Position numbers and translations under genes: made by a program. Below the pieces are notes generated by a model. It saw only the letters and a program-made list of their open reading frames with translations, searched no databases and was not told where the DNA came from. From JAJEAD01 sp965221555 (lineage in GTDB: Bacteria; Pseudomonadota; Gammaproteobacteria; HK1), in contig OZ244895.1 of NCBI GenBank assembly GCA_965221555.1, positions 434,001 through 498,000 of the forward strand: DNA of 64,000 nt. Reading direction: 5' to 3'. Below, in pieces: positions 8,732-19,700 of the stretch. Numbering within the stretch: the first letter of the stretch is position 1; each line of letters starts with the position of its first letter.

Positions 8732-9644
8732 AGTAAACCGGCAGACGCCACTCGGGGTAGTCGTCGATCTCGCCTTTCGTGACGTTGAAGTACGCTTCCT
8801 TCAACCGGGTGACGACCGGACCGATCGCACCGGAGCCGACCGGCAGCCGATCGATGTCGAGAACGGGGGTTATCTCCCAGGCGGTGCCGCAGAAGAACGC
8901 CTCGTCGGCCGCCGCGAGTTCGCTGCGATCCACATCCCGCTCCTCGACCTCCACATCGCAGTAGCGCGGCAGGAGCTCGATGACGGCATCGCGAGTGATG
9001 CTCTCCAGGATGTCGTTGTTCGTGCTCGGAGTGATCGCCTTGCCGTCACGGATCATGAAGAAGCACTGGCCCGGTCCCTCCGAGACCTTGCCCCGGGAGT
9101 TGAGCAGGAGGGCGGTGTCGTAGCCGTCCGCACGTGCCTGCACCGCCGCGAGCCGGCCGTTCTGGTAGTTGGCGTTGCACTTGACCCTTATCGGCATCGC
9201 GTTGTCGGGAACTCTCTGCCACGAGCTGACCTGGACGCTGCACCCGGTTTGAACGAATCCGCGAGTAAAGCCGGGATTCGCGGTGATGGACAGGGCAACC
9301 GGCCCTCGGGTCTCCGGCCCCCCTCTGCCGTTGACGAAGACGGTGGGAACCATGTGCAGGGTCTCTCGCACCTCGTTCGCACGGACCAGCTCGATCGCTT
9401 TGCCGGTGATGTAGTCCGCATCGATGATCTCGTCGAAACGCATCATCCGCTGCGAATATTCCAGACGCGCCATGTGCTCGGGCATGCGGAACAGGTAGAG
9501 CTGCTCTTGGGCCTCGTTCCAGTAGCCCCGCACCCCCTCGAATACCGCCGCCCCGAACTTGAAGGCGGTAGTGCCGACGTGAACCTTCGCCTCGTCGTGA
9601 GGCACGATCTCACCATCGAAGAATACGTACTTGGTCGTTGCCAT
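8730..9644 (-). CDS. ilvE: Branched-chain amino acid aminotransferase
   Basis: A 304-residue fold-type IV PLP enzyme that transaminates Leu, Ile and Val with 2-oxoglutarate. The start MATTKYVFFDGEIV matches the family. GAAVFEGVRGYW lies near the substrate site, the PLP lysine is in RVKCNANYQNG, and ALLLNSRGKVSEGPGQ and FFCGTAWEITPV form the phosphate-binding part. Length is as expected. The stop codon TAG overlaps the end of repeat copy C, so the last residues (RLPVY) directly abut the element. It could supply branched amino-acid metabolism generally; nothing ties it to the PKS except position. Confidence 0.92.
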   Translation of the reverse strand: MATTKYVFFDGEIVPHDEAKVHVGTTAFKFGAAVFEGVRGYWNEAQEQLYLFRMPEHMARLEYSQRMMRFDEIIDADYITGKAIELVRANEVRETLHMVPTVFVNGRGGPETRGPVALSITANPGFTRGFVQTGCSVQVSSWQRVPDNAMPIRVKCNANYQNGRLAAVQARADGYDTALLLNSRGKVSEGPGQCFFMIRDGKAITPSTNNDILESITRDAVIELLPRYCDVEVEERDVDRSELAAADEAFFCGTAWEITPVLDIDRLPVGSGAIGPVVTRLKEAYFNVTKGEIDDYPEWRLPVY

Positions 9645-9726
9645 TTGCTCGGTCCGCGGGATGGGTGTTTCGAATTTCGCCGCGCCCGCCACCGCCCCGT
9701 CCCGGTGTGGGCGCGGCCCCTACTCT

Positions 9727-9985
9727 AGCCCGGATGATTCACCGATTTCCTACTGCGGACGTCAATATGCTCGTGTTTGCGGGTCGTACTCCCTCAAGCC
9801 GCTTCGACGTGGTGCCGGCTGCCTGCAACGCTTCGCAGTCCGAGGCGTCGCTTTCCGGCCGGGCAAGTCATCCCTGGCTTGCCGGCTCGGCGATCTGTTG
9901 CGCGCCACTGGCGCTTCGCCTGTTTCCGGCTCGCCCTCCAGCGTCTATTCGTCCGCGCTCCCCACCATCACGGCGGCTCGGCGCC
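9727..9985 (+). repeat. Dispersed repeat, copy D, running into an aminotransferase 3' end
   Basis: Starts CTAGCCCGGATGATTCACCG after ilvE's upstream region and continues with TGCGGACGTCAATATGCTCG. It is longer than most copies, with an extra block around TCATCCCTGGCTTGCC shared with copy F. The right part (CACGGCGGCTCGGCGCCCTC) is homologous to the family end and is read as the last codons of the class III aminotransferase, whose stop is at 9968. It fills nearly all of the 323-bp gap between the two genes. Confidence 0.75.
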
Positions 9986-11209
9986 CTCGGGCGTGCGGGC
10001 GACGCTCTCGAACGCCTCCCCCGCCACCTCGACTACGCGATCGACATCGCCAGCCGTAAGCGCGGCGCTGATGAACCAGTTGTGGTGGGGATGCAGGAAA
10101 ACGCCACGGCGCATGCACTCGGCCGCGAAGTGCTGGTTTCGATAGAGGTTGCGCCCGTCGCGGAAGGTGAGGAAGGGGCAGGCGGGCGGACCGGAGATCT
10201 CGATTTCAAGCCCATGACGCGCCGCCTGGGCGCGCAGTCCGTCGGCGAGCGCACGCCCCGTGCGCGCAATGTGGGCGACGCCGTCGTCGCGCTCGAGGAC
10301 CGCCAGCGTCTCGAGCGCGGCGGCCATCGGCACCGCGCTGTTCCAGTAGCTGCCGGTGAGGAACACCCTTTCCGCCGCGCGGCGCAAGGAGGGCCGGCCG
10401 AGCGCGGCGGCAATCGGATAGCCATTTCCCATCGCCTTGGAAAAGCAGATCAGATCGGGCTCGAAGCCGAAGCAGCGGTGGGAGCCGCCGAGGTCGAGCC
10501 GGAACCCCGCCCTGATGTCATCGAGGACCAGCACCGCGCCGTGGCGGGCGCACTGCGCCTGGACGTGCGCCAGAAACCCGGTGGCCGGCATTTCCGACGG
10601 CGCGTAGAGGGGGTGGTGATAGGGAGTCACCACTACCGCCGCGGTCTGATCGCCATGGCGCCTCATCGCCGCGTCAAAGCTCGCGGTGTCGTTCCAGGGG
10701 AAGTGATGCACGTGGGCGCGGTCTTCCTCGATGAGTCCGCCGTGTCCGGGGGTGCACCACGCGCCGATGCCGTGATAGGCCCCCTCGACACAGAGGATCT
10801 TCTTCCGGCCGGTATGCTCGCGCGCGACCCGTACGCACCACGTGGTCATGTCCGAACCGTTCTTTCCGAACACCGCCCACGCCGAGAAGTCGACGAGCGA
10901 GACGAGACGTTCGGCCAGCTCGACCATCACCGGGGCGGGGTGGTTGAGGCAGTCGCCGAACGCCGCCTGCCGCTGCGCCGCCGCCTCCACCTCGGGATGC
11001 CGGTAGCCGAGCACCACGGGACCGTAGGCGCACATCAGGTCGATGAACTCGTTCCCGTCCACGTCGCGGTACCGTGCGCCCTGCGCCCGATGCGCGTAGT
11101 AGGGCGAGGCGCCAGGGACGACGAGGGCGGGGGTGGCGTGGCCGTAGATCCCCCCCGGGATGACCTGCCGTGCCCGTTCGAAAAGCTGTCGGGAACGCTC
11201 GATTTGCAA
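9968..11209 (-). CDS. Class III aminotransferase, glutamate-1-semialdehyde-mutase-like
   Basis: A 413-residue PLP enzyme similar to HemL-type aminomutases/aminotransferases. The N-terminus RARQVIPGGIYGH and the block YRDVDGNEFIDLMCAYGP are typical, and the PLP lysine is K258 in ICFSKAMGNG. The usual DEV before the lysine is replaced by VLDDIRAGFR. It lacks true HemL features, and a separate homologue lies in this window, so tetrapyrrole synthesis is unlikely. In the PKS block it could move an amino group onto a polyketide or amino-sugar intermediate. The start is TTG. The last few codons (about TPEGAEPP) fall in repeat sequence. Confidence 0.8.
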   Translation of the reverse strand: MQIERSRQLFERARQVIPGGIYGHATPALVVPGASPYYAHRAQGARYRDVDGNEFIDLMCAYGPVVLGYRHPEVEAAAQRQAAFGDCLNHPAPVMVELAERLVSLVDFSAWAVFGKNGSDMTTWCVRVAREHTGRKKILCVEGAYHGIGAWCTPGHGGLIEEDRAHVHHFPWNDTASFDAAMRRHGDQTAAVVVTPYHHPLYAPSEMPATGFLAHVQAQCARHGAVLVLDDIRAGFRLDLGGSHRCFGFEPDLICFSKAMGNGYPIAAALGRPSLRRAAERVFLTGSYWNSAVPMAAALETLAVLERDDGVAHIARTGRALADGLRAQAARHGLEIEISGPPACPFLTFRDGRNLYRNQHFAAECMRRGVFLHPHHNWFISAALTAGDVDRVVEVAGEAFESVARTPEGAEPP

Positions 11210-11230
11210 GGGTGGCCGGATTCCGGTTTC

Positions 11231-11287
11231 AACCCGGATATTTCACCGATTTCCTGCCGTGGACGCCAATCTGCTCGGGTCAGCGGG
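11231..11287 (+). repeat. Dispersed repeat, partial copy E
   Basis: A left-half fragment: AACCCGGATATTTCACCGAT, then GTGGACGCCAATCTGCTCGG and GTCAGCGGG. The last block also occurs in copy G. The TCA within it is the reverse complement of the TGA stop of the SCP2-like gene, so the repeat seems to have truncated or capped that gene. Confidence 0.7.
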
Positions 11288-12287
11288 TGTCGTCGAGCAA
11301 CGCGGAGACCCGCTCCATTACCCGGGAGAGGGCATCGGCCAGAGGAATCATGCCGCGTACCGAGACCTCTCCCGTCACCGAAGCGGCGAGGGAATCGAGC
11401 CTGCCGTCCGCCGCCGACAGAGCCACCTCCGGATCCCGGAATTCGATCCGCACGTCGGGAGCGACGGGCGGATCGCCCCGGCCCCACGTCATGCGCCCCC
11501 CACATCGCAGGATCCACCCCTGCGCCACCGGCGGCACCGACAGCCAGGCGGCAAAGTCCCCGAAGGGAAGCAGCAGGCGCCGACACTCGTCGTCGTGAGT
11601 ACCGAGCTCCGCCACCGCGGCGGGAAGCAGTGCGCCGAAGAGGAGCGCCACGCGCAGTTCCCGCCGGGCGCTGATACGAGACCCACCAGACGCGCTCGTT
11701 ACCCCCTCACCCCCGCTTGCGCGGGGATGCGGGGAAGTGGCGGCTCGACCGCTCGTGTCCCCTGGCGGCAAGACCTCACCGACGCTCGTCGCGAGGACGC
11801 CAGGATGGCGTGGGGGCGGGGCGGTCTTCCCCCCTGGTCCGCGCTCGGGGGTCCCGGTCAGGGGAGTGTTCAGCACCTGCGCCATGTCGGCAAGCAGGGT
11901 CGAAAATGCCCGGAACCGGGCGAGATGGTGGAGCCCTCCCCATGGAAGCACCCGGGGCAGGCCCTCCCCCCGGAAGGCCCGAACCAGGTCGCGATCGCGA
12001 AGAAAGAGCAGGCGAAGAGCGAACCCGGGCCCGGGCTGGTCGATCGCGACCGCTGCGTTGCGAACGCAGAGGGTGGTGGTGACCCCGCTGACGCTCGTGA
12101 AACGCACCGCGAAGCGCCAGCCCTCGATCGCGGTGCGCGCCGACTCTTCTCTTTCCACGTAGAGGGGAAGAACGGGCAGGACCGCCTTCAGATAGAGCCT
12201 GGCGATGATGTGGGCGGGAACCGCCGGAGGCGTCGCCCCGCGTCCTCGGGCCGGCACGCTTCCCGCCGACGTGTCGCCCCGATTCAC
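11280..12287 (-). CDS. SCP2-like lipid-binding protein with in-frame repeat insertion
   Basis: This 335-residue protein has two parts that fit an SCP2 sterol/lipid-carrier type fold: about residues 25-140 (ending FSTLLADMAQVLN) and about 200-335 with FRDPEVALSAADGRLDSLA and VTGEVSVRGMIPLADALSRV. Between them is a roughly 58-residue Pro/Gly-rich stretch that looks unlike protein and whose DNA (11690-11865) contains a divergent dispersed-repeat copy. The gene lies 47 bp after the alpha-oxoamine synthase gene on the same strand, suggesting that it binds or presents the lipid product. Function is inferred from the domain only. Confidence 0.65.
   Translation of the reverse strand: MNRGDTSAGSVPARGRGATPPAVPAHIIARLYLKAVLPVLPLYVEREESARTAIEGWRFAVRFTSVSGVTTTLCVRNAAVAIDQPGPGFALRLLFLRDRDLVRAFRGEGLPRVLPWGGLHHLARFRAFSTLLADMAQVLNTPLTGTPERGPGGKTAPPPRHPGVLATSVGEVLPPGDTSGRAATSPHPRASGGEGVTSASGGSRISARRELRVALLFGALLPAAVAELGTHDDECRRLLLPFGDFAAWLSVPPVAQGWILRCGGRMTWGRGDPPVAPDVRIEFRDPEVALSAADGRLDSLAASVTGEVSVRGMIPLADALSRVMERVSALLDDTR
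11761..11825 (-). repeat. Divergent dispersed-repeat copy inside the SCP2-like gene
   Basis: CCTCACCGACGCTCGTCGCG followed by AGGACGCCAGGATGGCGTGG aligns position by position with the left half of copy C (TTCACCGATTTTCGTAGCG, then AGGGCGCCAATATGCCGTG). The flanking CCCCGCTTGCGCGGGG forms a hairpin. The segment is open in the reading frame of the host gene and encodes the low-complexity linker. Confidence 0.55.
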
Positions 12288-12334
12288 CGCTTCGGGCTTG
12301 CAAGCGCAGGCAGGGGCGAGGCGAAGTACGGAAT

Positions 12335-13714
12335 CTACACCGGGCGCAGGGAAGCGCCCTTGCGTCCGAGGCGCTCAAGCTCCCTGGCCACCGCGTCGAC
12401 GGTATCCCGGAGCTGCTGGTCGGTATGTGCGCAGCTCAGGAAGAAGCGCAAGCGCGCCGCTCTCTCCTCCACCGCCGGATAGATGATGGGTTGCACGTTG
12501 ATGCCACGCTCGAAGAGCGCGTTCGACAGCCGGGCCGCCTTGATCGAGCTCCCGACGATAATCGGCACCACGGAAAAGCCTCCGCTGTGCCCGGTGTTGA
12601 GCCCGCGATTGCGGGCGAGTTCGAGAAAGCGCCGACCGCGCTCCCGAAGCCGCGCCACCCGGTCGGGCTCCGAGTGCATCAAGCGCAGCGCGGCGAGCGC
12701 CGCCGCCGCCGCGGGCGGGGGCATGCCCACGCTGTAGAGGAATCCGGGCGCGGAGTACTTGAGGTACTCCACCAGCGCGTGCTCTCCCGCAATGTAGCCT
12801 CCGCAGCTCGCCAGCGTCTTGCTGAGCGTACCCATCCAGATGTCCACCTCCGCGCCGTCGACTCCGAAATGCTCGCGCAACCCCGCCCCGGTGCGTCCGA
12901 GCACCCCGAGGGAATGGGCCTCGTCGACCATCAGGAAGGTCTTGTGCCGACGCTTGACCTCGATGAAGCGCGGAAGATCCGGACAGTCCCCGTCCATGCT
13001 GTAGATGCCCTCGATGACTACGAGCACCCGCTCGTGCCCGGGGCGCTCCTTGCGCAGGATTCGATCGAGGGCCTGCCAGTCGTTGTGCGGGAAGGGCAGG
13101 CGACGGGCTCCGGAGAGCAGCGCCCCCTGCAATACGCTGTTGTGGATGAGGGAATCGTGGAGGATGAGGTCCTTCCGTCCGAAGAGGTGGCCAATGGTGG
13201 TCACGTTCGTGGACCACCCCCCCACCAGCACTACGCAGTCCTCGACGCCATACATTTCCGCCAACGCCGCTTCGAGCTCCTGTTGCACCGGGCGTTCGCC
13301 CGAAACCGGACGACTCGCCGAGGCGGAGGTTCCGTAGCGATCGATGGCCTGCTTGGCGGCGGCTCCGACTGTCTCGTGCCCGCAGAGATCCAGATAGTTG
13401 TAGCTCGCGTAGTTGACGTGCTCCTGGTTGCCGATGAAGGTGGTGTTGCGTGCGACACGCTGGTGGATCTTGAAGAAGGGATTGGCGATGCCCAGGTGCT
13501 CGGCCGCCTCCTTCTGAATGTGCAGCTCCTGGTACCCGGGAAGCTGATCGAATCGGAACCAGGCCTCCTCGACCACGCCGCCGTCGCCCTGGACGCGCGG
13601 CGCAACCCCGGGCGTGCCGGCCGGGCGCTTGACGCGGCGCTCGATCATCTTCTTGACGAGCTGCTCCTTGGCCTTGGCAGAGAGCCCGAACAAGGGGCCG
13701 CGCGCCTTGTTCAC
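12335..13714 (-). CDS. Alpha-oxoamine synthase (SPT/BioF-like), coupled to PKS
   Basis: A 459-residue fold-type I PLP enzyme of the alpha-oxoamine synthase family, which joins an acyl thioester to an amino acid with loss of CO2. About 80 extra N-terminal residues precede the core. NYASYNYLDL, GTSASASRPVSGE, VDEAHSLGVLGRTG (Asp264, His267) and the PLP lysine K299 in GTLSKTLASCGG are all present. Its ATG overlaps the PKS stop by 4 bp. The PKS lacks a thioesterase, so this enzyme most likely releases the chain from the ACP as an aminoketone. It resembles serine palmitoyltransferase chemistry more than biotin synthesis; the amino-acid partner cannot be read from sequence. Confidence 0.85.
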   Translation of the reverse strand: MNKARGPLFGLSAKAKEQLVKKMIERRVKRPAGTPGVAPRVQGDGGVVEEAWFRFDQLPGYQELHIQKEAAEHLGIANPFFKIHQRVARNTTFIGNQEHVNYASYNYLDLCGHETVGAAAKQAIDRYGTSASASRPVSGERPVQQELEAALAEMYGVEDCVVLVGGWSTNVTTIGHLFGRKDLILHDSLIHNSVLQGALLSGARRLPFPHNDWQALDRILRKERPGHERVLVVIEGIYSMDGDCPDLPRFIEVKRRHKTFLMVDEAHSLGVLGRTGAGLREHFGVDGAEVDIWMGTLSKTLASCGGYIAGEHALVEYLKYSAPGFLYSVGMPPPAAAAALAALRLMHSEPDRVARLRERGRRFLELARNRGLNTGHSGGFSVVPIIVGSSIKAARLSNALFERGINVQPIIYPAVEERAARLRFFLSCAHTDQQLRDTVDAVARELERLGRKGASLRPV

Positions 13715-16700
13715 GAGCGCGCCTCCATCCCGGCGAGAAACGCTTCGATCTCTTCGTCGTCGAGAGACTCTCCGTGCCGGGCGGCAAGCTCCTCGACCAC
13801 TTGCGACCGGGTACCCGCTCCTTCCCCGGCGGCGCCGCCTCGGCTGGCGAGCTGGCCCGCGATGCGGCCCGCCAGAGCGGCGATCGATGCGCCTTCGGTC
13901 ACCGCCATTACCGGCACGTGGATATGGAACTGTTCCTCCACCGCCATGTGCAGCTCGACCGCCATCAGCGAGTCCATTCCGAGATCATAGATGGACGCGT
14001 TGCGTTCGACCCGCTCCACCGGCAAGCGCAGCACCCTCGCGACCTGTTCGGTGAGCAGCTCGGTCACCGTTTCCTGTACCTCCGCGTCCGACAGTCCGGC
14101 GAGCAGCCCGTGGAGGTCGTCGCCCTTGCCTCCTTCCTCCGTGAAGGGATCGAGAAGCGCGAAGCGGCTCGTGCGTACCGTGCTGAGAGTGCGGCGCAGC
14201 GCTCGCCAGTCGAGATTCGCGACCGCGACCCCGCTCCTTCCCTCTTGCATCAGCCCTTCCAGGTGATCGAGGGCCTGGCTCGCGCTCAACGCCGGCCCGC
14301 CGGTGCGGGCTTCGAGCGTGTCGCGAAGCCGTTCATTGCGCGCGAGATAGCCGACATCGCCGATGGGTCCGAAGCCCACCGCGAGCGCGGGCAGTCCCAG
14401 GGAGAGGCGCCGCAAGGCGAGGCTCTCCAGATACAGGTTGCCCGCGACGTAGTTCGACTGTCCGGGGTTCCCGAAGCTGGTGGTCACCGAGGACAGGAGC
14501 ACGAAGAAATCGAGCTTTCTCGCGTGCGTCAGCTCGTGGAGGTTGAAGGCCCCCAGCGCCTTGGGATCGAAGCACCGGGTGAAGCTCTCGGTGCTCTGGT
14601 TGATGACGAGCGCGTCGTCGAGCACCATCGCCGCGTGCACCACGCCGCGCAGAGGCCGGTCGCCGCCATCGATCGCCTCCATCACCCGCGCCAGCGCGGC
14701 GCGGTCGCACACGTCGGCCTGGTGTACCTCGACCGTGGTCCCGCGGGCGCGCAAGCCCTCCACCGTGGTCTGCGCCTGCGGGGTGGACGCTCCGCCGCGC
14801 CCCACCAGGACGAGCTTGCCCGCGCCCTTCTCCGCAAGCCACGACGCGATAGCCAGACCGAAGCCCCCGAATCCTCCCGTCACGAGGTAGCTCGCCTGCC
14901 CGTCGAGCGCCAGGGGCGCCGGTCTCGCCGCGGCGGGCCGGACCGGCTCGATGCGCTCGACATCGTCGTAGGTCACGACGATCTTTCCGATGTGCGCGGA
15001 CTGCTGCATGCACCGGAACGCATCCACGATGCGCCGTGCGGGAAATGTCCGGTGGACGAGAGGCCGAAACGCCCCCTGCTCGAAGAGGCTCATCATCGCG
15101 CGGAAGAGCGAGCCCGCGAGGTCGCTGCGCTCGGCGAGGAGCTGGTCGGCGTCGATGCCGTGGTAGGCGATGTTGTTGCGGAAGGGCCGCAGCCCCACTT
15201 TGGCGTCTTCATGGAAGTCGCGCTTGCCGAGCTCGAGAAAACGCCCGAAGGGCTTGAGCACCTGCAGGCTGCGGCGCATCGCCGCGCCCGAGAGCGAGTT
15301 CAGCACCACATCGACGCCCTCTCCCCCGGTGGCCTCCATTATTCGGTCGGCAAAGACGAGACTGCGCGAATCCAGCACGTGCTCGACCCCGAGCAGGCGA
15401 AGGAAGTCTCGTTTCTGGGGCGATCCGGCGGTGGCGAACACTTCGGCCCCGACGTAACGCGCATACTGGATGGCCGCCATGCCCACCCCGCCCGCCGCGC
15501 CGTGGATGAGGATCCTGTCGCCGCGCGAGAGATCGGCGAGATGGTGAAGCGCGTAGTAGACGGTGAAGAAGACTGAAGGAATGGTCGCGGCTTCCTCGAA
15601 GGTCCAGTCCGAGGGCCGGTGAGCCACCGCGGTGGTTCCGGTGGTGACGTAGGTGGCGAAACAGGCCGGCGCGAAGCACACCACCGGATCGCCGGTCGCG
15701 AAACCGGTGACGTCGGGCCCTACCGCCACCACCTCCCCGGCACACTCCATCCCCAGCGTCGCTCCCGCGAATCCGCTCTCGACCGCCTCGTCCGACAGGA
15801 TGCCCATGGCATACATGACATCGCGGAAATTGAGCCCGGTCGCGCGCGTCCTGATCTCGATCTCTCCCCGGCCGGGCAAACGCCTCGCGACCTCCCGCCA
15901 ACCGAGGTTCGTGAGTGGTCCCGGTGTCGCGAAATCGAGGCTGAGCGCGCGGCGTCCCGGTTCGACGCCAGGCGACACCCCGGAATCGGCGGGATTCGCA
16001 CCTGGACGCAGGAGTTCGAGACGCGGGGCGTGGCGGGCTTGCTCGCTCACCAGTACCTCGTGTTCGTCGTCGGGGTTCTCGATCTCGTCCATCAGCAGAC
16101 GGGCCGCGACAGCCGCATCGGCGCAGCGAAGATCGACGGTGCGGCAGTGCAGCTCGGGGTGTTCGTTCGCGAGCACGCGCGCAAAGCCTGCGAGCGCGCT
16201 CTGGGACGGAAAGTGCCGGGGAGACGGGGCATCGGAGTCGATCGGAAGGGCGCCGCTCGTGACCAGCCACATGCGGGGAGGCACTTCGCGGCCGGCGAGG
16301 CAACGCGCGGTGTGCATGGCGCCGAGCACGCGCGTTCTCGCGGTCTCGACGTCGGTCGCGGCGGGAAGATCATCGAGGACGAGGCCTGTCATGTGGACCA
16401 CTTCGGCGATGCGCACTTTGTCCTCGTCCAGGATGCGAAACAGGCGATCCACGTTGCCGGCGCAGGTGAAATCGAGTTCGAAGGCATCCGCTTCGTGGCG
16501 CCGGAACCCGGCGCCGGCGCCAGCGACGATCACGCGTCGCCCTCCCGAGCGCAGCGACTCGACGAGGTGGGAGGCGACCGGCGCAGTGTCGGCAAGCACC
16601 AGCCAGGACTCCGGCTCGGGGAGAGAAACGTCGCTCGCGATCTCGTCGAGTTCGGGGTTCCGGGCGACGATCAGGAAGCTGCTCGCATCGGTGCTGGCCA

Positions 16701-19700
16701 CCGGTTCGGCGAGCGGCACCGCGTCGGAGAAGCCTCGCTCTGCGAGCAGGGAACACCACTCGTCCTCCCCGAGCAGGCGACTGCGAGGCCGCGCAGGCGG
16801 GGGGAGAGAGCGGCGCCACCAATCGGGGTCGAGCCCGAAGATGAGATCGCTCATTCGCTCCGGCGCGCGTTCGATCATCAGCAGGAGGCCGTCCTGCGCC
16901 ACGAGCCAGCGAATCACCGTGAGAGCCATGCCCGGATCGGGCATGGCATGCAGCGACCAGGGCGCAATCACCACGTCGTAGTCGTTGGGGGCGAGCTGTT
17001 GATCCCGCGGGTCGCGCCCGAAGTCGATCTCCACCGTCGAGAAGCCCCGCCGTGCGCCGAACTCCGCCTCCGCCCGGGAGGAGAGCTCCCGATTCGCGCT
17101 CGCGAACACGTAGTCGCATCGCTCCACCGGCGCCATCGCGAGCAGCTCGGCGCTCGTTCCCATCGCCCCCGCGCCGATCTCGAGGATGCGCAGGCGTCGG
17201 CTGGCCGGCCATTCGGTGAGGATCGCCGCCAGCCCCTCGGTGAGCGCGTAGCGGCTCATCCACAGGATGGGCGAGGCTTCGAAGAGGTGTTCGTCCACCG
17301 CAACACCCTTCGTCGGCGCCAGGACGTCGGCCGGATCACGCTCGCCCCGAAGCACCGCGGAGAGGTGCAGGCCCGCCCGCCCCCCCGCCACGGCTTCCGG
17401 CAGACAGGCGGGAAAGTCGGCCAGCACGAGGCGCCAGATCTCTTCCGGCCCGGCGAGCTCCGGCGCCCCGTTGAGTTTCCACTGTGCGCCCTGACGCTCC
17501 ACCACCGCGTCTTCCTCCAGCATTTCCACCAGGCGCTGCAGCAGGGGCGCGTGCGCCGCGTCGGCCCGCGACGCGGCGAGCAGGGAGGGCAGGGTGAAGA
17601 GCGTGCGTGAGCCGAGGACCCTCTTCAGCGCCCGGTAGGCGAAGGCCGCCGCCAGGGCGTCGAAGAGGGGCAGCACCTGGTCGTAGTAGTCGGCACGGCT
17701 GTGCGCGAACCACTGCTCGGTGATCCTCGGAACGAGATGCTCGGCGATATCGGTGGGACGCGGAAGAAAGTCTCCCGATCGCCCGGTTCGCCGCGTGCGG
17801 AGTTCGGTTGCGAACGCGTAGCGCGCCGGCCGCGTGTCGTCCTCGCGGACCAGGCGCATCCGGCGGAAGCGGAACCCCTCGATCTCCACGCGGGCCGCGC
17901 CGCCGTCGTCCACGAGGACGAAGTCGGCGACCAGCGAACGCGAAGCGGATCGGACCACCACCGCCCGGCAGTGACGCACATCGCCGCCACCCTCGTGGAA
18001 CACCATGCGGCCCGCCTTGAAGGGCAGAAATCCGATCGTTTCACGCCGATCCTCCGCCGCCCCCATGCTCGCGAGCATCTGCAGGCAAGCGTCCAGCTGG
18101 CAGGGATGCAGACGATAACGCTCCACTTCTTCCAGAGGCAGGTCCGCCGCGGATCGGATACGCGCCCACGCCGCATCGCCTTCGCAGAGGATCGTCTCAA
18201 GCCCCTGGAACGCGGGCCCGTAACGCAGACCCAGGGCTTCGGTAGCGCGATAATGTTCCGCGGCGTCGAGAGCACTCGCGGCGGCGGACAGCCCGGCGTC
18301 GATGTCGTGGCGCGGCGCCTGGCCCTGGTCCCGGGCGCCCTCGAGCTTTCCACTTGCGTTGTGGGTCCACGCGGCGTCGCCAAAACGCACGCGGCTCGCG
18401 ATGGTGAAGGCGCCGTCCTCCTCGAGCCGGAACCTCAGGGTCTTCGTGACGCCGGATTCCAGGAGCACCGGGGCCCGGATCTCCAGGTTCTCGATGATGT
18501 GCCGATTCCCGCGAAAACTCGACCGGGACGCGGCGAGCGCCATCTCGATGAACGCCGCGGCGGGAAAGACCACCGCACCGCCCACCACGTGGTCGGCGAG
18601 CCAGGGAAGTCGCTGGGAATCGATGTGGCAGCGCCACTCCCCCGGGGCGTTTCTCACCGGAAAGCCGAGCAGGGGATGGTCCAGGCGCTCACCCTGCGCA
18701 CCGAGCGCCTCGTCGGTCGATCGGTACCAGAAGGACTCCTTCTGCCAGGGATAGGAGGGCAGCGCCAGCGCCCGTACCCGACCGGGAAACAATCGCTCGA
18801 GGTTCAGTGCGCCGCCATGCGCGTGCGCCGCGCCGACTGCCTCCCATACCCGGGCCACGCCGTCGTCGTCGCGACGCAGAACGGGAAGGGCGCGACCCTT
18901 CGACCCCGCGGCCCGGAGATTCTCGTTGAGGTAGCCCTGCATTATGGGGTGGGGGCCGATCTCGAGAAGAATCGACGGCCCGTCGCCGGAGATGGTCGCG
19001 AGCGCCTTGTCGAAGCGCACGGGGCGACGCACGTTGTCCCACCAGTAGCGCGCTCCGAGCGCGTCGCCGTCGCGCACCTTGCCGCTCACGGTGGATACGA
19101 AGGGGATAGCCGTGGCGGAAGGTTCGAGTCCCTGAAGCCCGGCGAGCAGGCCATCGCGAATGGAATCCATTTCGCGGCTGTGGAATGCGTAGTCGATGTC
19201 CAGGATTCGGAAATAGGGGGCGCGATCGCCCTGCACTGTGCGCCCCACCTCTTCCAGCGCTTCGAGCGGACCGCTGAGCGTCACCGACGAAGGACTGTTG
19301 ACGGCGGCGAGCTCGACCTCTCCGTCGTAGGGCCGGATCACATCGATGGCGCGACCGGGAGACAGCCCCATCGCGGCCATGCGCCCCCGGTCCCGAGTCG
19401 GCGCCTGGGCCCGGCTTCGCTCGTGAATCACTCTCGTCGCCTGCTCGAGATCGAGAGCGCCGCTCGCGAAGGCGGCGGCCACCTCCCCCACGCTGTGTCC
19501 GAGCACCAGATCGGGCCGCACTCCGCGTCGGGCGAAGGATTCGATCAGCCCCACCTGCAGCGCGAAGAGGGCAGGTTGCGCGAACTCGGTCAAGTGCAGG
19601 CGGGACGCTTCGCGCTCCGCCTTGAACTCCGCGATCACCGAGAACCCGCAAGTGTCGCGAAGGAGAGCATCGATCTCTCTGACCGCGCGCCGGAAGTGCG

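Noticed and set aside
7016..9985. Repeats at 7016, 8552 and 9727 considered as a CRISPR array or RNA genes
   Set aside because: Copies are 180-260 bp, widely spaced, imperfect and in both orientations; there are no short direct repeats with unique spacers, and no tRNA- or rRNA-like sequence was seen anywhere in the window.
9968..11209. hemL for tetrapyrrole synthesis
   Set aside because: Altered sequence around the PLP-contacting Asp and its position in the PKS block argue for a different aminotransferase; a closer GSA-type homologue is at 52357-53673.
9638..11674. 678-codon plus-strand frame
   Set aside because: Antisense to the class III aminotransferase and reads through a dispersed repeat; no motifs.
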